64,000 nt of DNA from Actinomadura xylanilytica (GCF_030283145.1 NZ_JASNWE010000003.1:1178001-1242000), one strand, 5' to 3'; positions 17,423 to 26,127 are shown, counted from the stretch's first letter. The notes: generated by a model not told the origin, from the sequence alone. Made by a program: numbers and translations.

Positions 17423-18559
17423 TCAGACCGTGACGGCGGCCTCCCGCCGCTGCGGGCGGATTCCGTGCCGCACGGTGCCCTCGTCCAGCCACCGGTCGAG
17501 GTGCGCCCAGGTGCTCGACCGCGCCGACCGTCCGGTCAGCACGCCGAGATGCCCGCCGGGCACCTCCTCGAAGCGCACCTGCGGGGAGCGGCCGAGCAGC
17601 CGGGTGAGCGGACGGACCGCCGCGGCCGGCGCGATCCCGTCGCCGCGGCCGGCGATGGCCAGGACCGGCACCCGGACACGCCCGAGATCCAGCCGCCGCC
17701 CGCCGATCTCGACCCCCGGGCCGGCCAGCGCGTTGTCACACAGCAGGCCGCGGTAAATCTCCCCGGCGGTGCGCCCGGGAAACGCGAGCATGGCGTTCGT
17801 GAAATGATCGACGGCCTCGATCTGGGCGAGAAACTCGGCGTTGTCAAGATTGGTCAGCACTTTATACGGCCGGAGCAGGTACTTATCGATGCCGACGAGC
17901 TGATAGGCCCGTTTCACCACCGGCCGCGGCACCCCGCCGAGCACGCCCCCGAGCAGCACGCCGGCCAGGTCGGCGACGGGCCCGCGGGCGAGCCGGGCGA
18001 CCGGGCGCAGCGGCGCCGCGAGCCGCACCGCCCGCACGTCGACCGGCGAGGCGATCGCCGCGACCGACGCGATCGGCAACCGGGGGTCGGCCGCCGCGGC
18101 CAGCAGCGCGAAGACGCCGCCGAGGCACCAGCCGACGAGCTGCACCGGCTGACCGCCCGAGTCGCGGCTGACCGCCCGGATCGCCCCGGGGAGGATCTCG
18201 CCGACCCACTCCTCCAAGCCCAGGTCGCGGTCGCCGAACCCGATCGGGCCGTAGTCGAGCAGGTAGCTGCGCCGGCCGGCGTTCACCACGTGCTCGGCCA
18301 GGCTGCACCCGCGCCGCAGGTCGTAGCAGCGCGCCGGCGCCGCCAGCGGCGGCACGAACAGCACCGGCGGACCGGCCGGGACCACGCCCTCCGGCGGCCG
18401 GTAGCGGTACACCGACCGCTTCGGCCCGTCGTCGACCATCTCCGTGGGCATCGGGCGCAGATCGGCGACGTGGCCGTACAGCAGAAGCTGGGCGGCGTTG
18501 GACGCGGCGGCGCGGAGGCTGCGGGGAGTCGGCATCATTTCGCCATTATCCATCTCCAT
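17423..18559 (-). CDS. Polyhydroxyalkanoate-synthase-like alpha/beta hydrolase (Cys nucleophile)
   Basis: A 378-residue alpha/beta-hydrolase-fold protein. The nucleophile elbow is GWCLGG with Cys145 instead of serine, the lipase-box variant of PHA synthases (PhaC). An acid lies in AGRGDGI and a histidine in PGGHLGVL near the C-terminus. It is close to class III PhaC in length and lacks the long N-terminal extension of class I enzymes. No PhaE, PhaB or phasin gene is nearby, so polyester synthesis is not established. Acyl transfer or hydrolysis on another thioester is possible. Several Met codons lie near the start (residues 1, 3, 8 and 9), so the exact start is uncertain by a few residues. 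Confidence 0.75.
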   Translation of the reverse strand: MEMDNGEMMPTPRSLRAAASNAAQLLLYGHVADLRPMPTEMVDDGPKRSVYRYRPPEGVVPAGPPVLFVPPLAAPARCYDLRRGCSLAEHVVNAGRRSYLLDYGPIGFGDRDLGLEEWVGEILPGAIRAVSRDSGGQPVQLVGWCLGGVFALLAAAADPRLPIASVAAIASPVDVRAVRLAAPLRPVARLARGPVADLAGVLLGGVLGGVPRPVVKRAYQLVGIDKYLLRPYKVLTNLDNAEFLAQIEAVDHFTNAMLAFPGRTAGEIYRGLLCDNALAGPGVEIGGRRLDLGRVRVPVLAIAGRGDGIAPAAAVRPLTRLLGRSPQVRFEEVPGGHLGVLTGRSARSSTWAHLDRWLDEGTVRHGIRPQRREAAVTV

Positions 18560-18778
18560 TCAGAGGCCGCACGCGGGCCACATCGGCCAAAGGCGGCCTG
18601 GCACTCATGAGCATTACTACCTGGCACTACCGGGCCCGGCATCACAGCGTCATGAAGTGTTCGTTAAATCGCCTTGACATCGCACCCCAGGAGACCTTCC
18701 AGGCGCGGCCTTTGCCCGGCCTTCGCGCGCGCCCCCTCGCGCGGGCCGGACGGCGCGGCGCATAATGCCGGTTACACC

Positions 18779-18798
18779 CGGTAGCACGAGCGCTACCG
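18779..18798. promoter_or_regulatory. Inverted repeat CGGTAGC-N6-GCTACCG before the RelA/SpoT-like gene
   Basis: Perfect 7-bp arms with a 6-nt spacer lie 22 bp upstream of the RSH start. A CATAAT hexamer sits 13 bp further upstream. The position would suit an operator overlapping a promoter or an early-transcribed hairpin. Confidence 0.4.
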
Positions 18799-18819
18799 AG
18801 AAGGCTGGCAGGTCGGTGC

Positions 18820-20685
18820 GTGATGGCGACCCTCAATCCGGCGAACTCCACAGGTGCGGGCCGCGGGTCACCCGCGGGCCCCGGAAGGCGGGCGCCCGCC
18901 GCCGGAGTCCCGGGGACGGCCGCCGTTCCCGGGGCGCCCACGGGGCCGCTCACCACGCCGCCGCCGTTCAGGCGCCTCGTCCCGCCCCTGCGAGGGCGGT
19001 TCCACCTCCCACTCGGCGGCCGGTCCGCCGCGCCCGGCCGCGGCGACCTGAGAGCGGCCGTCGCGCCCCTGCTCGCCGCGCGGCACCCCGCCTGCCCCGG
19101 CGGCGAGGCCGAGCTGCTGCGCGGCTACGAGGTCGCCGAGCGGCTGCACCGCGGCCAGTTCCGCAAGTCCGGCGCCCCCTACATCACCCACCCGCTCGCC
19201 GTGGCGATGATCCTCGCCGGGATGGGCATGGACACCACCACGCTGGTGGCCGCCCTGCTGCACGACACCGTCGAGGACACCCCCTACACCGTCGGCGAGG
19301 TCCGCGCCGACTTCGGCGACGAGGTCGCGGTCCTGGTGGACGGGGTGACCAAGCTCGACGGCGAGCGGTGGGGCGGGCACGCCGAGGCGGAGACCCTCCG
19401 CAAGATCGTGCTGGCCGCCGCGGACGACCTGCGGGTCCTGGTGATCAAGCTGGCCGACCGGCTGCACAACCTGCGCACCCTGCACTACCAGCCGGTCCAC
19501 AAGCGGGCCCGGTACGCGCGGGCGTCGCACGAGCTGCTGGTGCCGTTCGCCGAGCGGCTCGGCATCCACGTCCTCAAGCGGGAGATGGACGACCTGGCGT
19601 TCGCGGCCCGCTCGCCCGAGGCGCACGAGGCCACCTCCGGCGCCGTGCGGGCGGCCCTGCGCGACGCGGGCCGCGCGTTCGGCCCCGCGATGGCGCTGCT
19701 GCGCGGCACGCTCGGCGAGCACGGGGTGCGGGGTCGGATCGAGATCCGGCCGTCGCACCTGTACGCGGTGCACGAGTCCCTCGGCGGCGATCTGGCCGGG
19801 CTGCGGCCGTGCGAGGCGGCGCGGCTGCTGCTGATCGTGGACGGCGGCGCCCAGGACTGCTACGTCGCCCTCGGCGCGGTGCACGCGGCCCTGCACCCGA
19901 TCGCCGGGCAGGTCCGCGACCACATCGCGCTGCCCAAGGACAACCTGTACCAGTCCCTGCACACCCGGGTGATCGCCCCGTCCGGCGACCCGTTCGAGGT
20001 GATCATCCGCAGCCGGGCGATGCACCCGGTCGCCGAGTACGGCATCGTCGCGCACATCCGCGACGCCGGCGACGACGCGGCCACCGCGCACGCGGTGGCG
20101 GGACGGCGCGACCTGGAGTGGCTGAGCCGGCTGCTGGCCTGGCAGTCCGGCGCCCCGTCCGCCGAGTTCCTCGACGGGCTGCGCGCGGGCCTCGCCCCCG
20201 GGACCGTGGCCGGGTTCACCGCCGCCGGCGACACCGTGCCGCTCCCGGCCGGGGCCACCGCGCTCGACTTCGCCTACGCGCTGGCCCCCGAGATCGGCGA
20301 CCGCAGCATCGGCGCGCTCGTCAACGGGCGCCTGGCGCCGCTGTCGGCCGAGGTCCGCACCGGCAACGTGGTGGAGATCCTCGGCGATCCGGGCGCCTCG
20401 CCGTCGGAGGAGTGGCTGGAGTTCGCGGTGACCGTCCAGGCGCGGGCGCACATCCAGCGGTGGGTGGCCCGGCGGCGCGGCGAGGACGAGGCCGACGCCG
20501 GGCGCCGCCGCCTCGTCCGGGCGCTGGGCGGACGGCACCTGGTCCTCCTGGCCGCAGAGGCGCGCGGCGAGGCCCTCGCGGCGGCCCGCGCCCTCGGCTA
20601 CCCCGGGGTCGACGCGATGTACGCGGCACTCGGCACCGGGTCGCTCGCCGTGGACGGCCTGGTCGCCCGCTTCACCCGCCCCTGA
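18820..20685 (+). CDS. RelA/SpoT-homologue: intact ppGpp hydrolase domain, eroded synthetase domain
   Basis: A 621-residue protein with an Ala/Pro/Gly-rich N-terminus of about 70 residues, an HD hydrolase domain (about 90-260), a synthetase-like domain (about 300-420) and a TGS domain (about 450-510). The hydrolase motifs are intact: ITHP, HDTVED (148-153) and LADRLHN. In the synthetase, the RxKxxxSIxxK element reads RIEIRPSHLYAVHES, and the usual DLxAxR segment is altered, while DCY, YQSLHT and FEVIIRS remain. It probably degrades (p)ppGpp rather than making it (inference). The size and type resemble the second RSH of streptomycetes. GTG 18820 and ATG 18823 are both possible starts. Confidence 0.85.
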   Translation: MMATLNPANSTGAGRGSPAGPGRRAPAAGVPGTAAVPGAPTGPLTTPPPFRRLVPPLRGRFHLPLGGRSAAPGRGDLRAAVAPLLAARHPACPGGEAELLRGYEVAERLHRGQFRKSGAPYITHPLAVAMILAGMGMDTTTLVAALLHDTVEDTPYTVGEVRADFGDEVAVLVDGVTKLDGERWGGHAEAETLRKIVLAAADDLRVLVIKLADRLHNLRTLHYQPVHKRARYARASHELLVPFAERLGIHVLKREMDDLAFAARSPEAHEATSGAVRAALRDAGRAFGPAMALLRGTLGEHGVRGRIEIRPSHLYAVHESLGGDLAGLRPCEAARLLLIVDGGAQDCYVALGAVHAALHPIAGQVRDHIALPKDNLYQSLHTRVIAPSGDPFEVIIRSRAMHPVAEYGIVAHIRDAGDDAATAHAVAGRRDLEWLSRLLAWQSGAPSAEFLDGLRAGLAPGTVAGFTAAGDTVPLPAGATALDFAYALAPEIGDRSIGALVNGRLAPLSAEVRTGNVVEILGDPGASPSEEWLEFAVTVQARAHIQRWVARRRGEDEADAGRRRLVRALGGRHLVLLAAEARGEALAAARALGYPGVDAMYAALGTGSLAVDGLVARFTRP

Positions 20686-20711
20686 CCCCGCCCACGCGCG
20701 TGCGGGCGGGG
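20686..20711 (+). terminator. Hairpin after the RSH gene
   Basis: CCCCGCCC and GGGCGGGG arms (8 bp) with a 10-nt loop start immediately after the stop codon. There is no T-tract, as is common in actinomycetes. Confidence 0.5.
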
Positions 20712-20764
20712 GCGCACGGGCGTGCGGAGGGGCGGCGTCCTACCCTGGTGCCCGGGGTGGTCAG

Positions 20765-21217
20765 ATGAGCGAGGACCGGCCGTTCGAGCTGGGCACCGAC
20801 GGGCCGCGGGTGATCGTCACCGGGGTCGACGGGTCGGACACCTCGCTGCGCGCCGCCGCCTACGCCTGGGGGCAGGCCCGGCGCAACGGGGCGCGGCTGA
20901 TCCTGGTGCTGGTGTCGCCGCTCGCCCCGCTCTCCTCGCTCACCCCCGGCGGCGCCGCGGTGCTGCGCGAGGCCGGGGAGCAGATCGCCGCCGAGCTGCG
21001 CGCCGAGCTCGTCCGGGCGTCCGAGCACACGCCCGTCCGCTACACCTTCCTGATCGAGCAGGGCGACCCGTACACGGTGCTGGCGCGCGTCGCCGACGAG
21101 AATCGGGCCGACGCCGTGGTCGTGGGCGCCTCGGCGCAGGCCGGGCACCGGCTGGTCGGCTCGGTGGCCGTCCGGCTGGTCCGCTCTGGCCGCTGGCCCG
21201 TGACCGTGGTGCCGTGA
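20765..21217 (+). CDS. Universal stress protein (UspA domain)
   Basis: A 150-residue single-domain Usp. The N-terminal strand reads VIVTGVDGSDTS, and the ATP-binding loop VVGASAQAGHRLVGSVA fits the GxxG(9x)GS pattern seen in ATP-binding Usp proteins. It should be a cytoplasmic dimer that binds ATP and acts in stress or dormancy responses. The closeness to the RSH gene is suggestive of a stress context, but a hairpin separates the two, so co-transcription is unlikely. The start ATG follows GGGGTGG at a suitable distance. Confidence 0.9.
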   Translation: MSEDRPFELGTDGPRVIVTGVDGSDTSLRAAAYAWGQARRNGARLILVLVSPLAPLSSLTPGGAAVLREAGEQIAAELRAELVRASEHTPVRYTFLIEQGDPYTVLARVADENRADAVVVGASAQAGHRLVGSVAVRLVRSGRWPVTVVP

Positions 21218-21318
21218 CCGTGGTGGCGTGACCGGCGGTCCACCGGTTCCGGGACGGTGCCGCCAGGGAATCGTTCAGGTACGAGGTCCGCGAACGACCG
21301 ATGGCACAGGGGGCGGCG

Positions 21319-22146
21319 ATGGCTGATCCTTACCTGACGGAGGTCGCATGGTCCGGGATGTCCCTCCGGCTGCTCGGCCGCCTGGAGCCGGACGGCTCGC
21401 GGCCCGCCGAGGCCGAGCTGCTGCTGCGCGAGCGCGGCGGCGACGGGCTGATCAGCGTCCCCGCCGTCCTGCCCGCGGCCGGCGGGCACCTCTTCGAGGC
21501 GCTGATCGACATCACCTCCGTCTGCGGTGACGGCCCCCTCCCGAACGGTCTGTGGGACGTCGAGCTGGCCGTCGGGCCGAACGGTGTGGCCCGCGCCGTC
21601 CCGCTCGGGCACCGGCACGCCCCCGGCCTGGACCCGACGCCGCAGCGCCGGTTCCTGGCCGGCTCGACCACCGTGACGGTGTACTTCGGCGCGTACGGGA
21701 CGCTCGCGATCGACGTCGGGGGCCGGGCGCACCCCGGCGGCTCGACCCGCGCCGAGACGCTGGCCTGGAACGAGCACGACGACGAGCTGGTGGTCTCGGG
21801 GCACATCACCTTCCAGGACATCGCGATGCCGGTCTCGGCGAAGCTGCGGCTGCGCGAACCCGGTTCGGGCCGCAGGTACGAGGTGATCGCGGCGCTGGAG
21901 GCCGGCGGCGACCGGCTGACCTACACCGCCTCGGTCCCGCTGACCCGGGCGTTCACCGACGACCCGCTCCCCCGGGGCACCTGGGAGGCGTTCCTCGTCC
22001 TCGGCTTCTCCGGGATGCACCGCGAGCTGCGGGTGATGGCCCCGGAGCACCCGATCGGGCTCCAGGTATGGCGGCGGCTGCGGCACATGCGGGTGACGTC
22101 CACCCGGGCCCCGGCCGCGCTCGCGGTCACCGTCGGCCGCGCCTGA
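21319..22146 (+). CDS. Unrecognised protein with two internal beta-domain repeats
   Basis: A 275-residue protein of unknown function. It contains two similar halves. The first (about 15-95) ends in LPNGLWDVELAV and the second (about 150-245) ends in LPRGTWEAFLVLG; both are predicted mainly beta and resemble the small sandwich repeats found beside teichoic-acid-type transferases. No signal peptide or catalytic motif is visible. The ATG at 21319 is preferred over 21301 because it has AGGGGGCGG directly upstream. The 3' end overlaps the convergent membrane-protein gene by 20 nt. Confidence 0.65.
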   Translation: MADPYLTEVAWSGMSLRLLGRLEPDGSRPAEAELLLRERGGDGLISVPAVLPAAGGHLFEALIDITSVCGDGPLPNGLWDVELAVGPNGVARAVPLGHRHAPGLDPTPQRRFLAGSTTVTVYFGAYGTLAIDVGGRAHPGGSTRAETLAWNEHDDELVVSGHITFQDIAMPVSAKLRLREPGSGRRYEVIAALEAGGDRLTYTASVPLTRAFTDDPLPRGTWEAFLVLGFSGMHRELRVMAPEHPIGLQVWRRLRHMRVTSTRAPAALAVTVGRA

Positions 22147-22804
22147 TCCCGCGGGCGGGTCGGCGGCGCAGCAGCGGGCCGGGCCGGTGCAGCAGCGCCG
22201 CGGTGATCGCCGCCATCACTGTCACCATGACCGTGCCGCCCACCAGGTTGAGGCCGGAGGTGGCCAGGACCGCGGCCACCGGCGGGCCGCGCAGCGTCAG
22301 CGGGATCGCCGTCAGCAGCAGGACCACGATCGCCCCGATCCAGGTGAAGGCCCGCACGGGCCGCGCGGCCGTCACGACCAGGACGTGCAGCAGCGCGGTG
22401 GCCTGGATCGTCCCGGCCAGGGCGCACACCGCGTAGCTCAGCGCGGCGGCCTGCGTGCTCACGGCCGCGCCGGCGAACGCCGGTACCGGCACGCCGAGCA
22501 CGCCGCGCAGCAGGAGCGCGATCGCGAACGTCAACGCGCCCGCGAGCACCCCGAAGGACGTCCCGGCCCACCAGATCCGGCGGATCAGCAGCGACGCCTC
22601 GGCCTCGGCCGCCTCGTGCAGCCGGACGAAGTCGGCGTACCGGGCCATCGGCCGTTCGACCGGGCGGCGCGCGGTGGACGGGCACCGGAAGGACCGCTCC
22701 CAGGCCGACGACCTCGGTCCGTGTCCTCCCGCCCTGCCTCCGGCCCCGTTTCCGCGCCGGCCGGGCGGGCCGCCGTGGGACGGTCCGTACGGCGTCTCGG
22801 CCAT
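22127..22804 (-). CDS. Four-helix integral membrane protein of unknown function
   Basis: A 225-residue protein. The first 50 or so residues are Gly/Pro/Arg-rich and soluble. Four hydrophobic segments follow (about 82-104, 112-136, 150-168 and 180-202), then a very basic C-terminus. This layout matches small actinobacterial membrane proteins of the DUF6069 type, though I assign that only tentatively. ATG 22804 is supported by GGGGGAGG upstream. No enzyme motif is present. It converges on and overlaps its neighbour. Confidence 0.65.
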   Translation of the reverse strand: MAETPYGPSHGGPPGRRGNGAGGRAGGHGPRSSAWERSFRCPSTARRPVERPMARYADFVRLHEAAEAEASLLIRRIWWAGTSFGVLAGALTFAIALLLRGVLGVPVPAFAGAAVSTQAAALSYAVCALAGTIQATALLHVLVVTAARPVRAFTWIGAIVVLLLTAIPLTLRGPPVAAVLATSGLNLVGGTVMVTVMAAITAALLHRPGPLLRRRPARGIRRGRR

Positions 22805-23026
22805 GGTTCCTCCCCCCAGCGAACGTCAGAGTGCTACCCGGCGCCACCAGCGGGAACTCGTCCCTGTCCGTGAATTTGTCATCATTTGGCGGCATCGGGC
22901 CAGGTAGTGCGCACCGGCCGGATTCCCGGGGATGCGGCGGCATAGTTACCGTTCCCCGCGGTGTCTGTACTAATGATCATTACTACTGATCATTTCGACC
23001 CGACACCTTCCAGGAGGCTGGCCGCC

Positions 23027-23239
23027 ATGCAGACCCCCCGGCCTTTCCCCGACAACGGCTCCGACGAGAGGCGCACGGTCATCGGGCGCGTCCTGAACTG
23101 GCTGGCGCCCGAGGGACAGCACGACGACTGGCTGGAACCCGACCGGGACCCCGAGCCCGGCGCGTGCCCCGCCTACGGCGAATGCCTGGGCCCCTCCGAG
23201 TGCCCAGGGCCGGAACCGGACGGATGCCCGCACCGGTAG
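23027..23239 (+). CDS. Small Cys-containing protein of unknown function
   Basis: A 70-residue ORF starting at an ATG with a near-perfect AGGAGG ribosome site 9 nt upstream. The C-terminal half is Pro/Glu/Asp-rich and contains four cysteines, paired as CPAYGEC and CPGPEPDGC, which could bind a metal. The frame is open further upstream, but the Shine-Dalgarno fixes this start. It lies 45 bp before the DUF2203 gene on the same strand and may be co-transcribed with it. Confidence 0.55.
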   Translation: MQTPRPFPDNGSDERRTVIGRVLNWLAPEGQHDDWLEPDRDPEPGACPAYGECLGPSECPGPEPDGCPHR

Positions 23240-23284
23240 CGTTCCTCCCAGGGACGGCACGGCGACGACCTCGGGGGGAGCGGC

Positions 23285-23656
23285 ATGGCCAGCGGAGAGC
23301 GGGAGTTCACCGTCGAGGAGGCTCGTGCGCTCATCCCGGAGGTGCGGGAGCGGGCGGCCGAGATGGTCGCGATCCGCGCCGACCTGGCCGAGCTCGCGCT
23401 CGACCTGCGGATCGAGGGCGAGTCGGCGTCGGGCGGGATCGCCGAGGCGAAGGCCTACGAGGCGAGGCTGGACGAGCGGATCGGCTGGTTCACCGACCAG
23501 GGCCTGGAGATCAGGGGCATCGCCCCGTTCCTCATCGACTTCCCCGCGACGCTGGACGGCCGGTCGGTCCGGCTGTGCTGGCTGGAGGGCGACACCGAGC
23601 TCGAGTGGTACCACCGCACCGAGCTGGGCTTCGCCGGCCGCCGCCCGCTCCCCTGA
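23285..23656 (+). CDS. DUF2203-family protein
   Basis: A 123-residue protein. It opens with FTVEEARALIPEV, has a coiled-coil-like helical middle, and ends with the family's signature order: a DFP element, RLCWLEGD, a WYH element and a GRRP tail. DUF2203 proteins are widespread in bacteria, including actinomycetes, and their function is unknown. Upstream GGGGGAGCGGC supports the ATG. It converges with glnII across a strong hairpin. Confidence 0.88.
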   Translation: MASGEREFTVEEARALIPEVRERAAEMVAIRADLAELALDLRIEGESASGGIAEAKAYEARLDERIGWFTDQGLEIRGIAPFLIDFPATLDGRSVRLCWLEGDTELEWYHRTELGFAGRRPLP

Positions 23657-23693
23657 CCGTCCGGGACCCGTCCCCGAACGTCCGGGAACGCCG

Positions 23694-23731
23694 CCGGCCG
23701 GTGCCGTCGCGCTGGGCGGGGCACCGGCCGG
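23694..23731. terminator. Hairpin between DUF2203 and glnII
   Basis: Perfect 12-bp arms (CCGGCCGGTGCC and its complement) with a 14-nt loop lie in the gap between two convergent genes. The hairpin could stop transcription from both sides. There is no T-tract. Confidence 0.7.
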
Positions 23732-23753
23732 AGAGCGGGCGGGACGGGCGGGA

Positions 23754-24770
23754 TCAGACCTGGCCGGCCTTCTCCAGCGCCGTGCAGCAGGTGTCGGTGA
23801 TCAGCCGGGTCACCACGTACGGGTCGATGTTGGCGTTCGGGCGGCGGTCCTCGATGTAGCCCTTCTTCTCCACCTCGACCTGCCACGGGATGCGCACCGA
23901 GGCGCCGCGGTCGGAGACGCCGTAGCTGTACTCGCTCCACGGGGCGGTCTCGTGCATCCCGGTCAGGCGGCGCTCGATGTCGGCGCCGTACCCGGCGACG
24001 TGCTCCTCGACCCGGTCGGCGAGCGCCTCGCAGGCGGTGATGATGGGGTCGTAGCCCTCGCGCATGGCCTTGGTGGAGAAGTTGGTGTGCGCGCCGGCGC
24101 CGTTCCAGTCGCCCTCGACCGGCTTGGCGTCCAGGGTGGCCGAGACGTCGAAGTCCTCGGAGATGCGGTAGAGCAGCCAGCGGGCGACCCACATGTGGTC
24201 GGAGACCTCCAGCGGGCCGACCGGGCCGATCTGGAACTCCCACTGGCCGGGCATGACCTCGGCGTTGATGCCGGAGATCTCCAGCCCGGCGTCCAGACAG
24301 GCGTCCAGGTGCCGCTCGACGATCTCGCGGCCGAACACCTCGTCGGCGCCGACGCCGCAGTAGTAGAAGCCCTGCGGGGCGGGGAAGCCGCGCTCGGGGA
24401 AGCCGAGCGGGCGGCCGTCCTTGAAGAAGGTGTACTCCTGCTCGATGCCGTACCAGGACTCCTGGTCCGCGAACCGCTCGGCGATCGAGCGGAGCTTGGC
24501 GCGGTTGTTGGTCGGGTGCGGCGTGCCGTCGACGAGGAAGACCTCGCAGAGCACCAGCCGGTGGTCGCCGCCGCGCAGCGGGTCCGGGCAGCTGAAGACC
24601 GGCTTGAGCACGCAGTCGGAGTTGTCGCCGGGGGCCTGGTTGGTGCTGGAGCCGTCGAAGCCCCAGTCCGGCAGGTCGGCGCCGTCCTTGAGGATCCTGG
24701 TCTTGGACCGGAGCCGTGCGGTGGGCTCGGTGCCGTCGATCCAGATGTACTCGGCCTTGTAGCTCAACAT
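23754..24770 (-). CDS. glnII: Glutamine synthetase, type II (eukaryotic-like)
   Basis: A 338-residue enzyme that condenses glutamate and ammonia to glutamine using ATP. It carries the GSII opening KAEYIWIDG, DWGFDGSST, YGIEQEYTFF, GQWEFQIGP and the ATP-site segment NGAGAHTNFST. The length is right for GlnII and far shorter than GlnA type I. The start at 24770 is chosen because GSII proteins begin just before KAEY and a GAAGGG site lies 4 nt upstream; the frame is open for another 21 codons. In Streptomyces, glnII is under GlnR control, and a possible GlnR box is present upstream here. Confidence 0.95.
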   Translation of the reverse strand: MLSYKAEYIWIDGTEPTARLRSKTRILKDGADLPDWGFDGSSTNQAPGDNSDCVLKPVFSCPDPLRGGDHRLVLCEVFLVDGTPHPTNNRAKLRSIAERFADQESWYGIEQEYTFFKDGRPLGFPERGFPAPQGFYYCGVGADEVFGREIVERHLDACLDAGLEISGINAEVMPGQWEFQIGPVGPLEVSDHMWVARWLLYRISEDFDVSATLDAKPVEGDWNGAGAHTNFSTKAMREGYDPIITACEALADRVEEHVAGYGADIERRLTGMHETAPWSEYSYGVSDRGASVRIPWQVEVEKKGYIEDRRPNANIDPYVVTRLITDTCCTALEKAGQV

Positions 24771-24831
24771 CGGTCCCTTCGTCATCCCGGACGGCGGCGG
24801 TCGTCCGGCATCACGAGAGTGGCAATGGGGC

Positions 24832-24869
24832 ATTTCTTACCTGTTGCCCATATGTGAACGGCATGTAAA
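24832..24869 (-). promoter_or_regulatory. Candidate GlnR-type operator upstream of glnII
   Basis: Read on the minus strand there are four 5-mers at exact 11-bp steps: TTTAC, TTCAC, GCAAC and GAAAT. This resembles the streptomycete GlnR pattern gTnAC-n6-GaAAc repeated twice, with mismatches in the second and third elements. It lies 62-99 bp before the glnII start. Assignment is by pattern only. Confidence 0.4.
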
Positions 24870-24963
24870 ACGCGCCCTGACCTGCCCGCACGCGATGAGA
24901 TGCCCGTCACATGACAAAGCCCCACCTCGCGCGCGAAGCGGAGACGGGGCATCCGGGAAACGG

Positions 24964-25035
24964 TGGGCGCGGACGGTTTCGAACCGCCGACCGCTCGGTT
25001 GTAAGCCGAGTGCTCTACCCCTGAGCTACGCGCCC
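24964..25035 (-). tRNA. tRNA-Val (anticodon UAC)
   Basis: A 72-nt cloverleaf on the minus strand: acceptor arms GGGCGCG/CGCGCCC, a D-arm with AGCTCAGGGGTAGAGCA, an anticodon stem CTCGG/CCGAG around loop CTTACAA, and a T-arm with GGTTCGAAACC. The anticodon UAC reads valine codons GUA/GUG. CCA is not fully encoded. No attachment-site repeat or integrase was seen near it. Confidence 0.93.
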
Positions 25036-25206
25036 GCCCACCTGAGGGGAACGCCCCGGTGACCGGGCGAGCATACCCGGTCGTGGCCCGCCACCGCGAA
25101 ACGGTTTCACCACCCCGGACGCGACCCGCACGCCGTGCCGTCCTGCCGCGGCAGGACGGTGATGGCCGCCCGCATCGCGGGATCGGTCCAGCGCGGGCCG
25201 CGCCGG

Positions 25207-26127
25207 TCAGGGCTGGGCGTCCGGGCCGTCCTGCTCGGCGAGGAACTGCTCGAACTGGGCGGCCAGCTCGTCGGCGGTGGGCATGTCCTGTGACTCGGCC
25301 AGCAGGCTCTCGCGCTCGGCCGCACCGGCGAACGCGTCGTACTGCTGCTCCAGCGCCTGGACGACCTTCTCGACCTCGTCGTTGCCGGTGACCTGCTCGG
25401 CGATGTCGGTGTTGGTGCGCTCGGCGGCGTCGCGGAGCCGGTCGACCGGCAGCACCAGGCCGGTGGCGCCGGTGACCGCCTCCAGCGCCGCGACGGCGGC
25501 GGCCGGATAGGCGGACTGGGCCAGGTAGTGCGGGACGTGCACGGCGAAGCCGAGGGCGTCGTGGCCGGACTCGCCGAGCCGCAGCTCCATCAGGCCGGCC
25601 GCGCTGCCGGGCACCTGCACCTTGTCGAACCAGGAGTTGCGGGTGACCAGCTCGGGACGGGTCGCGTGCGAGGTGATCCCGACCGGGCGGGTGTGCGGGA
25701 CGCCCATCGGGATGCCGTGGAACCCGACGACCAGCCGGACGCCGAGCCGTTCCACCAGGTGCCGGACGGAGGCGGTGAAGCCCTCCCAGAGCCGGTCGGG
25801 CTCGGGCCCGGCCAGGAGCAGGAACGGGCTGCCGGTCTCGTCGTGGAGCAGGTGCACGACCAGCTCGGGCGCCTCGTAGGCGGACCAGTGGTCGCGGTCG
25901 TAGGTCATCGCGGGGCGCCGGGCCCGGTAGTCGATCAGGGAGTCCACGTCGAAGCGCGCGATCACCCGGTGCTCGAGCACCTCAAGGATGTGCTCGCGCA
26001 CCAGCTGCCCGGTGGACCCGGCGTCCACGAAGCCGTCGAGGCTGTGCAGCAGCACCGGCCCGGCCAGCTCCGGCAGCCCGTCGTCCAGCTCGTACAGGTC
26101 CTCAGGGTTCAGCAACGTCTCCCCCAC
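25207..26127 (-). CDS. PAC2-family protein (proteasome-assembly-chaperone-like)
   Basis: A 306-residue PAC2 protein. The N-terminal ELAGPVLLHSLDGFVDAGS and the central segment with HGIPMGVPHTRP are typical of the actinobacterial family, followed by a helical C-terminal region with an acidic tail. The fold is shared with proteasome assembly chaperones, and actinomycetes do have 20S proteasomes, but the bacterial function is unproven. ATG 26127 has GGGGGAGACG upstream. It is monocistronic here. Confidence 0.9.
   Translation of the reverse strand: MGETLLNPEDLYELDDGLPELAGPVLLHSLDGFVDAGSTGQLVREHILEVLEHRVIARFDVDSLIDYRARRPAMTYDRDHWSAYEAPELVVHLLHDETGSPFLLLAGPEPDRLWEGFTASVRHLVERLGVRLVVGFHGIPMGVPHTRPVGITSHATRPELVTRNSWFDKVQVPGSAAGLMELRLGESGHDALGFAVHVPHYLAQSAYPAAAVAALEAVTGATGLVLPVDRLRDAAERTNTDIAEQVTGNDEVEKVVQALEQQYDAFAGAAERESLLAESQDMPTADELAAQFEQFLAEQDGPDAQP

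Noticed and set aside
24964..25035. tRNA-Val as an integration site for a mobile element
   Set aside because: No integrase gene, no repeated tRNA 3' end and only housekeeping genes on either side.
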